A stretch of DNA of 64,000 bases, taken from positions 1-64,000 of the forward strand of contig JADJQN010000006.1 of the NCBI GenBank assembly GCA_016712745.1. Reading direction: 5' to 3'. How positions within the stretch are numbered: the first letter of the stretch is position 1; every line of letters begins with the position of its first letter. The notes below the pieces were generated by a model. That model did no database searches. It was given only the letters and a program-made list of their open reading frames with translations, and was not told where the DNA came from. The position numbers and the translations under genes were made by a program. This DNA comes from Sandaracinaceae bacterium (lineage in GTDB: Bacteria; Myxococcota_A; Polyangia; Polyangiales; JADJQN01). Shown in pieces: positions 1-8,900 of this stretch.

Positions 1-855
1 TCAAGAAGCTCAATATCCGTTCGTCGCCGGTCGAGCTCACGAGCCGCGAATCGAGTGACAAGATCAAAGCTGCCAAAGCGCGCCTCGAGCAACCTTGGGC
101 CGAAGAGAAGAGTCGCGTCGACGTTTTGCTGGCCAGCAACATGATATCGGTCGGCGTCGACATCGACCGCCTCGGTGTGATGGTTGTGGCGGGCCAACCG
201 AAGACCACGAGCGAATACATTCAAGCGTCTTCACGCGTAGGCCGTAAAGCGGAATGGCCGGGACTTGTGGTCACGTGCTTCAATATGCACAAGCCGCGCG
301 ACCGATCGCACTACGAGAGGTTCGCGCAATACCACGCGAGCTTCTATCGCTTTGTAGAAGCGCAGAGCCTCACGCCTTTCGCCGGGCCGGCGCTGGATCG
401 CGGGCTCGCGGGTACACTTCTCGCGATGATGCGCCTTGGCGACGCGCCGCTGACGCCGCCGAGTGGAGCGATGGAGCTCATCGCCGAGCGCACCGCCGCG
501 AATGCCTGCGTCGCGGCGATGGCGGAGCGTGCAGGAAGCAGCAGCGTGCAAGATCGAGCGGAGTCGACGGAACTCAAACGAGCGTTCAGGTTTTCCCGGG
601 AACGCGTTCCTTGACGCGTGGGAGCAGGTCATCAACGAATCGCGCTCTGGTGGGCGAGGCCGTCAATACTCACGCTTCGACCGTTCCAAGGAAGACGCGA
701 AGCCAATCATGTTTACCGCGCTAGAAATCGATACTGAAGCGCGCACCGAGCATGAGCAGCGCTTCCAAGCGGCCACGTCAATGCGCGATGTTGAGCCGGC
801 GGCCCCATTGTGGCTCGTGCGCGGATCGTTCGGAAAGAAGTCCGCCAATGACTAA
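1..855 (+). CDS. drmA: DISARM-like helicase DrmA, C-terminal part (5' end outside window, one frameshift)
   Basis: C-terminal end of a superfamily-2 helicase. The open frame enters from the left edge (codons from position 3) and carries the segment SNMISVGVD, then helicase motif VI, EYIQASSRVGR, then a block (RDRSHYERFAQYHASFYR) typical of the DISARM helicase DrmA. In DISARM this helicase works with DrmB and DrmC against phage DNA. The frame closes at 614, but coding sense continues one base out of phase (DAWEQVINES, then SMRDVEP) to a TAA at 853-855. This implies one extra base near 598-603, at the CC of gttccttgac. The end overlaps the drmB ATG by 8 bp, as expected for a translationally coupled operon. 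The family call is by recognition; the frameshift could be real decay or a sequencing error. Confidence 0.8.
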
Positions 856-2695
856 GCGCAAGTGGACCGGATCACGCTCGGGAAAACCCATTGAGCGACC
901 CGTCGGAGAAGTTCGCCACAGCCAGCTGGTCACGACATTTGGTCCCGGAGCGATGGTCGACTTGCTGGGCGACGCCGTGATTGTCGGTGGCCTTGACCAC
1001 TGGACACGAGGTCGCGCGGTCGACGAGCCCCGCCTGCGCGACATGGTTGATCTGAAGCTTCGTGCCAACGGCGGCCGCGGACTTTCACTTGAACATCCGT
1101 TTTTTTCCCCTCCGCAGACTGAGGACGAACCCACCCGCAAGGTTGGAATCAAAGTTCTCGAGTTCCCCCGTTGGTTCGTGTGCCCGGAGTGCCGCGCACT
1201 CATTGCATCTGCGCTGCTCGACCCTAGTGGCGATGAGCGCTCGCACAAGTGCGACAACGGCAAGTCGCACGCACTCGTCCCCGTGCGTTTCGTCGGCGCA
1301 TGTCGCCGCGGCCATGTGCAAGATTTCCCGTGGCGTTGGTTCATCCACCTCGGAGGCAAGAACGCCGAGTGCACGTCCGGACGCTTTCGTCTCGAGGAAG
1401 GTGCATCCGGCGATTTCGCGGAAGTCATCGTTTCATGCTCGTGTGGCGAAAGAAATCTCTCAGCGCAGCACTCAACAGCAAAGACCTCGCGCCAGGTTGC
1501 GGCGGAAAACGACCGTGGTTGAACTCAACACGGGAGGACTGCACGAGAAGCTAGACTATTGGTTCGCACGGCGAGCAACTCGTATTTTTCTGTGACCGCG
1601 GAGCTCGCTCTGGATTCCCGAAAGCGGACGAGAACTCGAGAATGCGCTGAAGCAGTCTGATGTTTGGGGCACGATGCAAATCGCGGACGCCTCGAATATC
1701 GCCGCGTTCCGACAGATCCCGGCAATCCTTCGCGCACTTGCACGGTGGACGGACTCCGAGGTGCTTACCGCCGCTGATGCATTGAAGCGCGGCGAAACCG
1801 TACCGCGCAAACCCATTCGCGTGGCGGAGTTCGAGCTTCTGAAAGAGGCGCGCGACGAGCGACCTGGCGAGATGCCTAGCGCCGCAGACAAGTTTTTCGT
1901 TCGGCAGATACCCCGACCCAAAGAGCTGCCCAAAGTAGTTTCTGAAGTGGCTGTGGTACCGGCACTTTGCGATGTCGTCGCACAAGTTGGATTTACGCGT
2001 CTCGAACCACTGACGGTATCGCTCGACGGAGAGCTCGACCTCGACGTGCGCGTGGCTTCACTCTCGGTCAATCAGGACTGGATCCCTGCGGTCGAGCAGC
2101 GTGGCGAGGGAATCTTTCTTCGATTCGACGAGAAGGCGCTTCAGAAGTGGGAAGCTCGCCCTGAGGTCGTCGCGCGCGACGCAGAGCTGAGGCGGTCACA
2201 CGCTGGACGGACAGTCTCGTCGGCAACAAACCCGATTTCTTTGGCGCCCGTTATTACATGCTCCATTCGCTTTCGCACCTGCTCATGCACGCGCTCTCGC
2301 TCGAATGCGGGTATGCCGCGAGCGCGCTGCGAGAACACATCTATTGCGGCACCGAGGCAAGCGGGTACGCCATGGCTGGGATCCTTCTCTGCACAACTTC
2401 ACCGGGTTCAGAAGGAACGCTCGGTGGACTCGTTGCCCAGGGCAGGCGCATCGATAAGCACCTGGAACGTGCGTTGCGGCTAGGATCGCTATGCTCGAAC
2501 GACCCGATTTGCGCATCACACTCGCCGAAGGACGACCCGTCAGAGCGCTGGCTCGAAGGTGCGGCGTGTCACGGATGCCTGTTTGTGGCCGAGTGTTCGT
2601 GCGAGAGATTCAATCGTCATTTGGACCGCGCGCTCGTCGTGCCCACGATCGGCAATCCTGCTGCACTCGCATTCTTTGATGAGCCAGGTACATGA
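848..2695 (+). pseudogene. drmB: DISARM-like DUF1998 protein DrmB, broken by about five frameshifts
   Basis: DUF1998-family protein, the hallmark partner of the DISARM helicase. It starts at ATG 848 with RHSQLVTTFGPGAMVDLLGD, followed by zinc-type cysteines (VCPEC near 1181-1195, CRRGHVQDFPW near 1300). Family-like sequence then jumps frames: near 1450 (into SLSAALNSKDLAPGCGGKRPWL), twice between 1533 and 1556 (recovering EKL then RLLVRTASNSYF), near 1601 (into LWIPESGRELENAL) and near 2190 (into TRWTDSLVGNKPDFFGARYY). The C-terminal Cys cluster (CSNDPIC, CHGCLFVAECSCE) is intact and the gene ends at TGA 2693-2695, overlapping drmC by ATGA. Most shifts are one-base deletions. As it stands no full-length protein can be made. 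Either it is a pseudogene or the assembly has local indel errors. Confidence 0.85.
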
Positions 2696-3450
2696 GCTCC
2701 ATTGGGGCCGCACCGACAGCGGATCTCGAAGCGCTCGCGATTGCGATTGAACGCGGGCAGCTTGGCTCGACCGTATCAGCCACATCCCTCGTCTCTATGC
2801 GGCTTGCGCACTTGGCTGAACCGCTGGGCCAACTTCTGAGTCTGCCCGCAGAGGCGCTCAGGCTGGCGCTACAGGCGATTGTGAACGACAGACGCGCTCG
2901 AGCCGCCCCACCGCCGGAGCTCGTTTGGACGGGGCCAGAGACGGTATCGTCGAGCGCGCGCGATACATCCATCGTGCTTCGCGAGATGTTTGCGTCTGCT
3001 AAGTCGTCGGTACTGGTCGCCGGCTTCAGTTTCGACCATGGCGACGAGATCCTAAAGGCACTGCATGAAGCTATCGCGCTACGCGGCGTGCGGGCCGCCG
3101 TGTTCGCACATTTCGACCGATGCAGCGAAAGCTCCACCGACCTCGAAGCGTACGCGCGCAAATGCGGAGCTGAGTTTCTTCGAGATTGCTGGAGCCTCGG
3201 GCCGCCCTATCCCGAGCTCTACTACGACCCGCGCACATTGCCGTCGAAGAGCATCGTCAGCATGCACGCGAAGTGCGTGGTGGTGGACACGAGAACGGCG
3301 TTCATCACGAGCGCGAACTTTACCGATCGCGGTCAGACCCGGAACATCGAAGTCGGCGTTCGAATCGACGATCCACCGTTTGCGCGAGAGCTTGAAGCCC
3401 ATTGGTGGGGCCTAGTTAGCGCGGGCGCGTTGCGCGAAGTAATCGTGTAG
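2692..3450 (+). CDS. drmC: DISARM-like phospholipase D-family protein DrmC
   Basis: A 252-residue protein with a single phospholipase D/nuclease-type catalytic motif: SMHAKCVVVD gives H-x-K-x4-D, followed by the ITSANFTDRG-QTRN element with its Asn. In DISARM systems DrmC is the third core gene, a PLD-family protein thought to be dispensable for defence in some tests. The N-terminal half (about residues 1-90) is helical and unassigned; the PLD fold covers roughly residues 95-252. The ATG overlaps the drmB stop by four bases (ATGA). Unlike drmA and drmB it has an intact frame and intact catalytic residues. The context makes drmC much more likely than a stand-alone PLD nuclease. Confidence 0.85.
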   Translation: MSSIGAAPTADLEALAIAIERGQLGSTVSATSLVSMRLAHLAEPLGQLLSLPAEALRLALQAIVNDRRARAAPPPELVWTGPETVSSSARDTSIVLREMFASAKSSVLVAGFSFDHGDEILKALHEAIALRGVRAAVFAHFDRCSESSTDLEAYARKCGAEFLRDCWSLGPPYPELYYDPRTLPSKSIVSMHAKCVVVDTRTAFITSANFTDRGQTRNIEVGVRIDDPPFARELEAHWWGLVSAGALREVIV

Positions 3451-3452
3451 CA

Positions 3453-4316
3453 GTGCCCAAAGCGAACGACAGGCGTGCGGGCGAACTTTGCGAGATCGCA
3501 CTCGTGACGCCTAAGATTGCCGCGGAACTCGTGCGCGTCGGTGACCAAATCGACTCCGCGATGAGCGAGAACGAACCACTAATTGACGGCTATGAGCGAC
3601 TTTATGCGCAACTGGGCCTCCAACGCGATGCCATCTCATCGGCGTTTCGCGAGGGACGCTTCACGCGGATTGACATCACGATCATGCAGCATCTGGAGCA
3701 GCTGGACGCCGCCCTCGTGCATCGAATCGGAATTTACTTCCTAAACGAGCATGGCGCGGTGATCAGCGGGAGCGAGCCGAACTGGCGGCAGCGCATCAAG
3801 CACTTGCTCGGCTCGAGGCCGATCTCGACGCGGGATGTCTTCATTGCGATTGCTGAGAACGTTCTGCTGGGGCAGCTGGGTTCATCCGGCATACCGGATG
3901 CCACTGCCCGTCGTTGGGACATTCTCGTCGAGGCCCTCCCGATCTTGGGTTTTAAAGACGCTGACGGCGACGCGCGACTACTGAGCCAGCACGCCTCTGG
4001 CGTACGAAAGGCGCTGCTAGAGCTTGAGCCCCGCTTTCCGGAAGTCATGGGCATCGCACGCGGGTGGGACCCTTCGTCGATCGTGGGCCCGGCAGGAGAT
4101 TTCCACGTGGCTCTTCCACAGGACGTCTCTAGGCTTCTCCAGCTGGAACACTCCAAGCAATCGCCGCAAATGTCGCCGCCTGCACACGTCACCCCGCGAG
4201 GAAGTGACGACGTTTCGTCTCGAGGCGCCGACGCCGGTCGCAATGCTGCGCGCGAGCCGCGTGACGGCGGCGGTGGCGGTGGCGGCGAGGCCGGCGGCGG
4301 CTCGAACAAACCGTAA
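3453..4316 (+). CDS. Unknown protein directly behind drmC, Gly-rich C-terminus
   Basis: Not recognised. A 287-residue protein from GTG 3453, two bases after the drmC stop, so almost certainly co-transcribed with the DISARM genes. Residues 1 to about 220 look like a mainly alpha-helical soluble domain, without signal peptide, membrane segment or an obvious catalytic motif. The last 60 residues are Pro, Ser, Arg and Gly rich and end in a run of seven glycines and another Gly-rich stretch, probably disordered. It is not one of the described DISARM proteins (DrmD SNF2 helicase, DrmE, or the methyltransferases DrmMI and DrmMII), which are larger and carry clear motifs. It may be an accessory DISARM gene or unrelated cargo. 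The frame is intact. Confidence 0.6.
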   Translation: MPKANDRRAGELCEIALVTPKIAAELVRVGDQIDSAMSENEPLIDGYERLYAQLGLQRDAISSAFREGRFTRIDITIMQHLEQLDAALVHRIGIYFLNEHGAVISGSEPNWRQRIKHLLGSRPISTRDVFIAIAENVLLGQLGSSGIPDATARRWDILVEALPILGFKDADGDARLLSQHASGVRKALLELEPRFPEVMGIARGWDPSSIVGPAGDFHVALPQDVSRLLQLEHSKQSPQMSPPAHVTPRGSDDVSSRGADAGRNAAREPRDGGGGGGGEAGGGSNKP

Positions 4317-4398
4317 CGCCGACACCGCACGCTGTTGAGCACGGCCAGGTGTCGGCGTGTACAACAGCCGTAGGACGCGGGCGTGGTGAGCTGCACAC

Positions 4399-4745
4399 AT
4401 GCCCGACAATCAGCGCTCCAACGTCGTACCCACTCCGAGTCCGATCGCCCCTCGCCTCCTCACCGTCCCCGAGGTCGCCCGACTCCTGCGACTGAAACCC
4501 AAGACAATCTATGCCCTCGTTGCCGCGCGGCTCAGCGCGCCTGCGTTCGGATGGGCCGCACCGTCCGCTTCATCGAGGCCGACGTGCTACGTTGGATTCA
4601 CGAAACCGAGTGGCGTCACTGGAGATCTAGTGGCAGCTCGGCGATACAAAGGAGCTTGGTGGGTGGACTTTCACTGGGAACATCAGCGCGGACCGCTTGT
4701 CGGCACGCGCCAACGTTTTCGGCTGAAGTCGCCTGTCAACTCTAA
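4399..4745 (+). pseudogene. Excisionase-like helix-turn-helix gene, frameshifted
   Basis: Begins at ATG 4399 with LLTVPEVARLLRLKPKTIYALVAA, a helix-turn-helix of the excisionase/MerR-like family often found beside integrases. Family-like sequence then moves to another frame, giving CVRMGRTVRFIEADVLRWI, the expected second half of the fold. One base seems to be missing between about 4525 and 4552. The second frame runs on to a stop at 4743-4745, well inside the integrase gene, so the authentic end is unclear. Such proteins bend att DNA and set the direction of recombination. In the present sequence the first frame reads straight into the integrase frame, producing an artificial fusion. Confidence 0.6.
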
Positions 4746-5745
4746 GCGAGGCGCAGACGAGTACGAGCGGGTTCTGCGCGCGCGTCTTTTTGATGGAATG
4801 CCGCTCGACGGCTCTGACCCGAAGGTCAAGAGCATCCCAACCTTCGCTGCGTTCGCGGACGAGTTTCTCTCGTCGTACGTGCGCGCGAACAACAAGCCGT
4901 CGGTGCAGAAGGAGAAGAAGTGCGTCTTCGCTCTGCACCTGACACCGCGTTTCGGCCCGATGCGGCTCGACCTTGTGCGTGAGCGCGAGATCGAACGCTT
5001 CAAGGCAGAGTCTCTCGACAAAGGCGTCTCCGCAAAGCGTCTCAAGAACATCCTCGCGGTGCTCTCGAAGATGTTGCACTACGCGGAGGAGGTTGCCGTG
5101 ATCGAACGTGCACCTCGCGTGCGGATGCCGAAGATTGCTCCGGTGAAGTCTGACTTTCTCAGCGATGACGAATATGCGCGGCTCCGTGATGCGGTGAAGC
5201 AACACACGGAACGCTTCGCGATGATTGTCGTCGCGGGCGAGACAGGGCTGTGCAAGGGAGAAATTCTCGGACTGGAATGGGGCGACATCGACTTCGTCGC
5301 GAAGACACTCACCGTGCGCCGTAGCGTGTGGCGGGAGTTGCGCAACGAGAGTCACGTGGGAGCACCGAAGAGCGGTCGTGATCGAAAGATCCCGATGACT
5401 CATCGGCTCATCGCAGCGCTGCGCGCCCACCGGCACCTCCGAGCAGAGCGCGTGTTCTGCAACGAGGATGGTTCTGAACTGACACCCGGCACGATGGAAG
5501 TGACTCTGCGCACGGCTTGCCGACGCGCGGGGCTTCGCCAAATCGGCTGGCACGTACTTCGTCACTCGTTTGGCTCGACGCTCGCGCAAAGAGGCGCGTC
5601 GCCGAAGTCGATTCAGGAGCTGATGGGGCACTCTGACGTCTCGACGACGATGAGGTACATGCATCTTGCGCCGTCACATCACCGAGAAGCGATCTCGCTC
5701 CTCGATGACGACGCGCAAAGGAGTTCGGTCGCGCTGGGCACCTAA
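4630..5745 (+). CDS. Tyrosine recombinase (phage-type integrase) with catalytic Arg I replaced by Cys
   Basis: Site-specific tyrosine recombinase of 371 residues from GTG 4630 (MAARRYKGAWWVDF). The frame is open upstream to 4399, but that part belongs to the xis-like gene. It has an N-terminal AP2-like/SAM-like DNA-binding part and a C-terminal catalytic domain. Visible catalytic residues, counted from GTG 4630, are Lys in GAPKSGR (about 247), H308 and R311 in HVLRHSF, H334 in LMGHSD and nucleophile Y343 in TTMRYMH. The first arginine, normally in TGLRxGE, is Cys here (TGLCKGE; codon tgc at 5251-5253), one transition from cgc. That residue is considered essential, so the enzyme is probably inactive. 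It points at the 3' end of tRNA-Asp 56 bp away, the usual layout for an island inserted in a tRNA gene. Confidence 0.9.
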   Translation: MAARRYKGAWWVDFHWEHQRGPLVGTRQRFRLKSPVNSKRGADEYERVLRARLFDGMPLDGSDPKVKSIPTFAAFADEFLSSYVRANNKPSVQKEKKCVFALHLTPRFGPMRLDLVREREIERFKAESLDKGVSAKRLKNILAVLSKMLHYAEEVAVIERAPRVRMPKIAPVKSDFLSDDEYARLRDAVKQHTERFAMIVVAGETGLCKGEILGLEWGDIDFVAKTLTVRRSVWRELRNESHVGAPKSGRDRKIPMTHRLIAALRAHRHLRAERVFCNEDGSELTPGTMEVTLRTACRRAGLRQIGWHVLRHSFGSTLAQRGASPKSIQELMGHSDVSTTMRYMHLAPSHHREAISLLDDDAQRSSVALGT

Positions 5746-5801
5746 TGGGCACCGGGTAGCGTGCGACTCGAATGAGTGTTGAAACTGTTGAACTAAGCTA
5801 G

Positions 5802-5875
<74 letters not shown>

Positions 5876-5907
5876 ATTTGGAGCCTGAGCCCCAACTTGG
5901 AGGCGGC

Positions 5908-5936
5908 GATTTAGCGCGGAGGTTGGGGGTTGTCAA
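5908..5936 (-). promoter_or_regulatory. Sigma-70-type promoter of tRNA-Asp
   Basis: On the minus strand a perfect -35 box TTGACA (5931-5936) is followed after 17 bp by TAAATC (5908-5913) as the -10. The tRNA 5' end is 32 bp further on, giving a leader of about 25 bases. Confidence 0.7.
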
Positions 5937-5958
5937 TTCCTTCCTAACGCTCCGCTAT

Positions 5959-5978
5959 CTAAGGCGCAATTCGCCTAG
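5959..5978 (-). terminator. Weak stem-loop behind the Calx-beta/TolB lipoprotein gene
   Basis: An inverted repeat (ctaaggcg ... cgcctag) lies 22-41 bases past the stop of the minus-strand gene ending at 6000. It has a one-base bulge and no T-run, so it is at best a weak terminator. Confidence 0.25.
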
Positions 5979-5999
5979 TACCGGCTACCGGCATCGCGC

Positions 6000-8900
6000 T
6001 CACGGGATCGTGACGGCGTAAACGTCGAATCCTGTGTTCGTGTCGTAACTCGGGTCAAGGATGGAACGGGAGTCTGTGGCGAAGACTACGGTGTGGCCGT
6101 CTCCCGAAAAGCCAAGGAAAGCCACGCCGAAGCCCAAGCAGGATTGCACGCTTCCTCCGGGTGAACGCGATACGAGCGTTGTTGTGTTGGCCGTCAAATC
6201 GCGCACGAATGCGTCCACGCAGCCATTGGTGTCGTCCGGAGCAAGGTTTGTGGCGGTGGATGTGAAAGCCACGCGTTGCCCGTCGTCGGATAGCCTCGAG
6301 GCCGACACGTAGCCGTTGTGCGGTGTTCCGTCCGTCGCAACGCTCGCACGTACAACCGTGCTCGTCATCATGTCGCGAACGAATGAGTCCGTGGTTGCTG
6401 CGGCGTCGCCAGGGATGATCGTGCTCGCAGAGGACTCGAATAGAACATAGCGACCGTTCGCGCTGATGGACACGCCTTGCACGGTGCCCGCTGCCGTGCC
6501 CGTGGTCGAGACGCTGACGAGCGCGGTTGTGCCGAGCATCAAATCACGCAAATACGCGTCGATGGAGTTCCCCGAATCGGCTGCTACCAACGCGTTGGCC
6601 GTAAGGAATGCGACGTAGCGACCATCGGCAGACGCAGCGGCGTTCGAAGTCGCAGCCGAGCCTTGCGCCCCGCCTGTTGCGACGCTAACCCGCGTGGTCG
6701 TACTCAGCATGCGGTCGCGAACATAGACGTCGTAGTTGTTGTTGGTGTCGCCGACGACAGCGGCGGCGGGCGTTACAAAGAACGCGTAACGTCCGTCCGT
6801 GCTAATTCCGATTTCGGAGCTGAGCATACTAAGCTCGGTACCGCTGTTTGAGAGCGATACGCGTTCGGTTGTACCGAACATAGTGTCGCGTAGGAAAACG
6901 TCGGTCGTGGAATTGGTATCGCCCGCGACCAAGTTCGTCGCATCGGACGAGAAGAGCACGAAGCGTCCGTCTGCGGACACGCGAGCGGTACTTCCACTAG
7001 CTTGTGCGCCGGCGGTCGACTCGCTCACGCGGATGGTCGTGCCGTTGACTCGGTCACGCAGGAAGCTATCGAAGGCGGCGTTCGTGTCCCCTGCGGTCAC
7101 GTTCGCTGCCGTGTGGAACGTCACGAATCTGCCGTCCGTGGAAACACTCCCACCGCCGCTCATATAGCCAATCGCGGGCCGATACGTTGGAGTGACGGAC
7201 ACGCAGCGACCATCGTCGACGTCGACAACGAGCACGCTTAGGTCTGCCGCATTCAGGCCGCTGTACGAGCCGTCCGTACTCACGGCGGGAGCAGTTATGA
7301 TCGTCGCAGTCTGATTGCCGTCGATGATCCCGTCCATCACGCCGGTGATGACAATCGAGCGTGGGGTATTCCAGTTGGCGGTGGTGAAGGTCACGCTGGT
7401 CGGTGACACAGTGGCTTCGCCCGTGTCGCCGCTGCTCAAGCCGACAACCACGTTCGCCGATGGCGCACGCGCGAGAACGATCGAGGCATACGAAATAGCA
7501 CCCTGCTCCGTCACGGGGGCGGGCGCGGTCGGCGACACGATGATGTCGCCGCTGTCGTTGTCGATATTCGTGATTGCTACCGGCGGAATCGTCACGCTCG
7601 CGTAGCCGGGGTCGGTTGTTGTGAAGGTGATGTTAACGCTGTACGGGACGTCACCGTCAACGACGAGGTCATCCACGCCGCGAATACTGAAAGTGAAGCT
7701 GCCTACCGGAGACGGGGTGAGATCGAACGTTGTAGCGGACGAGTTCGGGGCTGTTACGAACGCACCTTCGGTGGGATCGCTCACGGCGAACGTCATACGC
7801 AAAGGCGCAGTCGACATCGTGGTGTAGGTCAACCGAAACGACGCTGTGCCCGCGTTTTCGGTGGTCGTGGCGCCGTCGAGCACGGTGACGGAGAGGCCCG
7901 CAGTGTCATCATCGATGTTGGTGAGAGAGACATCGGGAGCGTCGAGCCCATTGTATTGCGTATCTGAGCTAGCCGCCGGCGACAAGACGATATTGTAGAG
8001 GACGTCCCCGTCGTCGTACCCATCGTTGAGTCCGCGCACCGTGACCGTTTGCGGAGTGGCCCAGTTCAACGGCGTGAACGCCAACACGACTGAGCCGCTC
8101 AGACTGGGATGCGGTGTTCCTTCCGCCGGATTATTGTTCACGAGGATAGAGACGTTCGCGCTTGGCGCTGCGAGCAAGACGACGGTGAACGAAGCAGTGC
8201 CTCCGGCTTCCGTCGTAACAAGCCCCGACGTGGGCGAGACACCGATGCCCGCCGTCTCGTTGTGTGCAACCAGAACGTTGGGCCCGTCCATGCCCGAGTA
8301 CGTCATGTCGGTGCTGATGGCGGGATCTGTGAATGCCGTGTTGACGAACGCGCCGTCCATCACGCCATCGTTGATGCCGGTGCACGTAACCACCTGCCCG
8401 ACGCTCCAATTGCCCGTGGTAAACGTCAGCGAAAGTGGCGCGAGACTGCCCTGCGCCAAATCGAGCATGTGTATAGGGATTGTTACGCTCGCCGTTGGCT
8501 GGGAACGCAATGAAACCAGGAACGTCGCCGGCGTCCCGTTCTCCGGTGCGACGATGCTCGTAGGCGCGACGACGATGCCGGCGACGTCGTTGTCGGCGTT
8601 CGTAACCATGACGTCGCTCGCGGCCATGCCGGAGTACGCGCCGTCCGCGCTCACAGCAGCGCCGGTCACGATGTTGTAGACGCGGGCACCATCGGCGACC
8701 TGATCATTCACGCCGTTGACGGTCACGGTGCGTGGTGAGCTCCAGTTTGACGTCGTGAACGTAACGCTCGCCGGCGACACGGTGCCTTCGCTCGGCGTGT
8801 CTGACGATAGAGGTATCGTGACCATCGCGGACGGTTGCGAATTCAAGACGACGGTAAATGTCGCCGCGCTTCCAGCTTCGGAGGTCATGAAACCGCTCGT

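Noticed and set aside
4317..4357. Inverted repeat cgccgacacc/ggtgtcggcg behind the unknown gene
   Set aside because: Loop of about 20 bases and no T-run; too weak to call a terminator.
4627..5664. Long minus-strand frame opposite the integrase
   Set aside because: Antisense shadow of a clear integrase; Arg/His-rich translation without family sense.
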